DNA of 43,119 nucleotides from Okeania sp. SIO3B5 (GTDB lineage Bacteria; Cyanobacteriota; Cyanobacteriia; Cyanobacteriales; Microcoleaceae), in the NCBI RefSeq assembly GCF_010692555.1, contig NZ_JAAHHG010000040.1:1-43119 (forward strand). Direction: 5' to 3'. Below are positions 42,735 to 43,119 of the stretch, piece after piece. Each line of letters opens with the position of its first letter. Position 1 is the stretch's first letter. A program made the position numbers and the translations under genes. The notes beneath the pieces were generated by a model. The model had not been told where the DNA came from, did not search any database, and saw nothing but the letters and a program-made list of their open reading frames with translations.

Positions 42735-43119
42735 TTATTGAGAACAGTTCCTTAGAACTGGACTAATTTTTTCCCACAACCATTCTGGTATAGTATGATG
42801 ATTTTCATACACTTGACCAAATTTATTCTGAATTTGCTGAAAATAATTTTCTACAGACTTACCACTATTTTGTAACGGTGTCAAAATTTCCTTTTCAAAC
42901 AGAGCGATACAGCTGACGCCACGCTCCGCGATCGCCTGATTTCTTACACCTTGTTGATAAACCTTGTAAAAATAAAGTTGAGTTTCCTCAGGCATTCCTA
43001 CACATTCCCAAGGAATATAACCTTTTAATCCCAATAATTCTGACCAAATATATAAATTTTCTTCCATGGCAAAGAGGTCTTTACCAAAAGCTTTAATTAC
43101 CTTTTCTCTATCTCCATAA
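42735..43119 (-). CDS. Hypothetical protein, N-terminus beyond the window
   Basis: The frame is open to the window edge, reading YGDREKVIKAFGKDLFAME before the internal ATG 43067. The gene therefore probably starts outside the window and the ATG is not the true start. At least 127 residues are present. They are helical and Trp-rich (IWSELLGLKGYIPWECVGM, IPEWLWEKISPVL), with no membrane span or recognised motif. It is on the same strand as the cluster but separated by about 114 bp. I do not recognise a family. Confidence 0.55.
   Translation of the reverse strand, partial: YGDREKVIKAFGKDLFAMEENLYIWSELLGLKGYIPWECVGMPEETQLYFYKVYQQGVRNQAIAERGVSCIALFEKEILTPLQNSGKSVENYFQQIQNKFGQVYENHHTIPEWLWEKISPVLRNCSQ

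Overview
The window is chromosomal DNA of a filamentous, low-GC, repeat-rich cyanobacterium. Evidence is psbB with psbT, HIP1-type GCGATCGC octamers scattered throughout, cyanobacterial-style Uma2 proteins and an S1 protein with three S1 repeats. Long AT-rich spacers full of miniature repeats, plus a group II intron, suggest a Microcoleaceae/Oscillatoriales lineage such as Trichodesmium or Okeania. This placement is inference; I could not run a search. Almost every gene lies on the minus strand.

Layout. (1) 1-17.4 kb is accessory: a von Willebrand factor A lipoprotein, two adjacent paralogues of unknown function, a ribbon-helix-helix antitoxin-like protein beside two tandem Uma2 nuclease-fold proteins, a coiled-coil membrane protein, a PAS histidine kinase, an AAA+ ATPase that lacks its lid, an RNA 2'-phosphotransferase (KptA), then metK. 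(2) 17.9-29.1 kb is a housekeeping block (HAD phosphatase, rpsA, nrdR, psbT, psbB, a conserved small protein). The HAD gene is split by a 2.5 kb group II intron whose maturase gene has two frameshifts. A frameshifted tnpB transposon and three tnpB-tail remnants sit in the same part of the window. (3) 29.5-43.1 kb is a minus-strand specialised-metabolism cluster. In transcription order it holds a long 3-hydroxyisobutyrate/6-phosphogluconate-type dehydrogenase, a CmcI-family enzyme, a CmoA-like methyltransferase-fold protein, a second CmcI-family enzyme, a gamma-butyrobetaine-dioxygenase-like enzyme, a PhyH-type dioxygenase, a MITE-disrupted betaine epimerase-like gene, an intact paralogue of it, a sulfotransferase, a pair of SMR exporters and an SDR.

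The third region is the most interesting. The enolase-superfamily protein resembles 4-hydroxyproline betaine 2-epimerase (HpbD). It occurs with a dioxygenase of the gamma-butyrobetaine/trimethyllysine type and a paired small multidrug transporter, a family that handles quaternary cations. I infer a pathway that makes or remodels a quaternary-ammonium (betaine) amino-acid product, perhaps sulfated and exported. Between the intact genes lie 3' or internal fragments of the epimerase, dioxygenase and methyltransferase genes, the scars of repeated tandem duplication and decay. Two of the decayed copies also carry the same miniature transposon.

Intergenic DNA is mostly built from a few recurring families of inverted-repeat elements. 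Many carry tandem purine-rich heptamers inside. Named here: R1 (ends TTAGGGCTTGCTGA), R2 (ends GGTAAGCATT), R3 (TAATTATTAATTA stretch plus AGAGGTAATTATCAATTATC), R4 (ends TATCATGTCCGG or close variants), R5 (ends AGACATCTCCA) and R6 (ends GGCAGGGCTGTTT).
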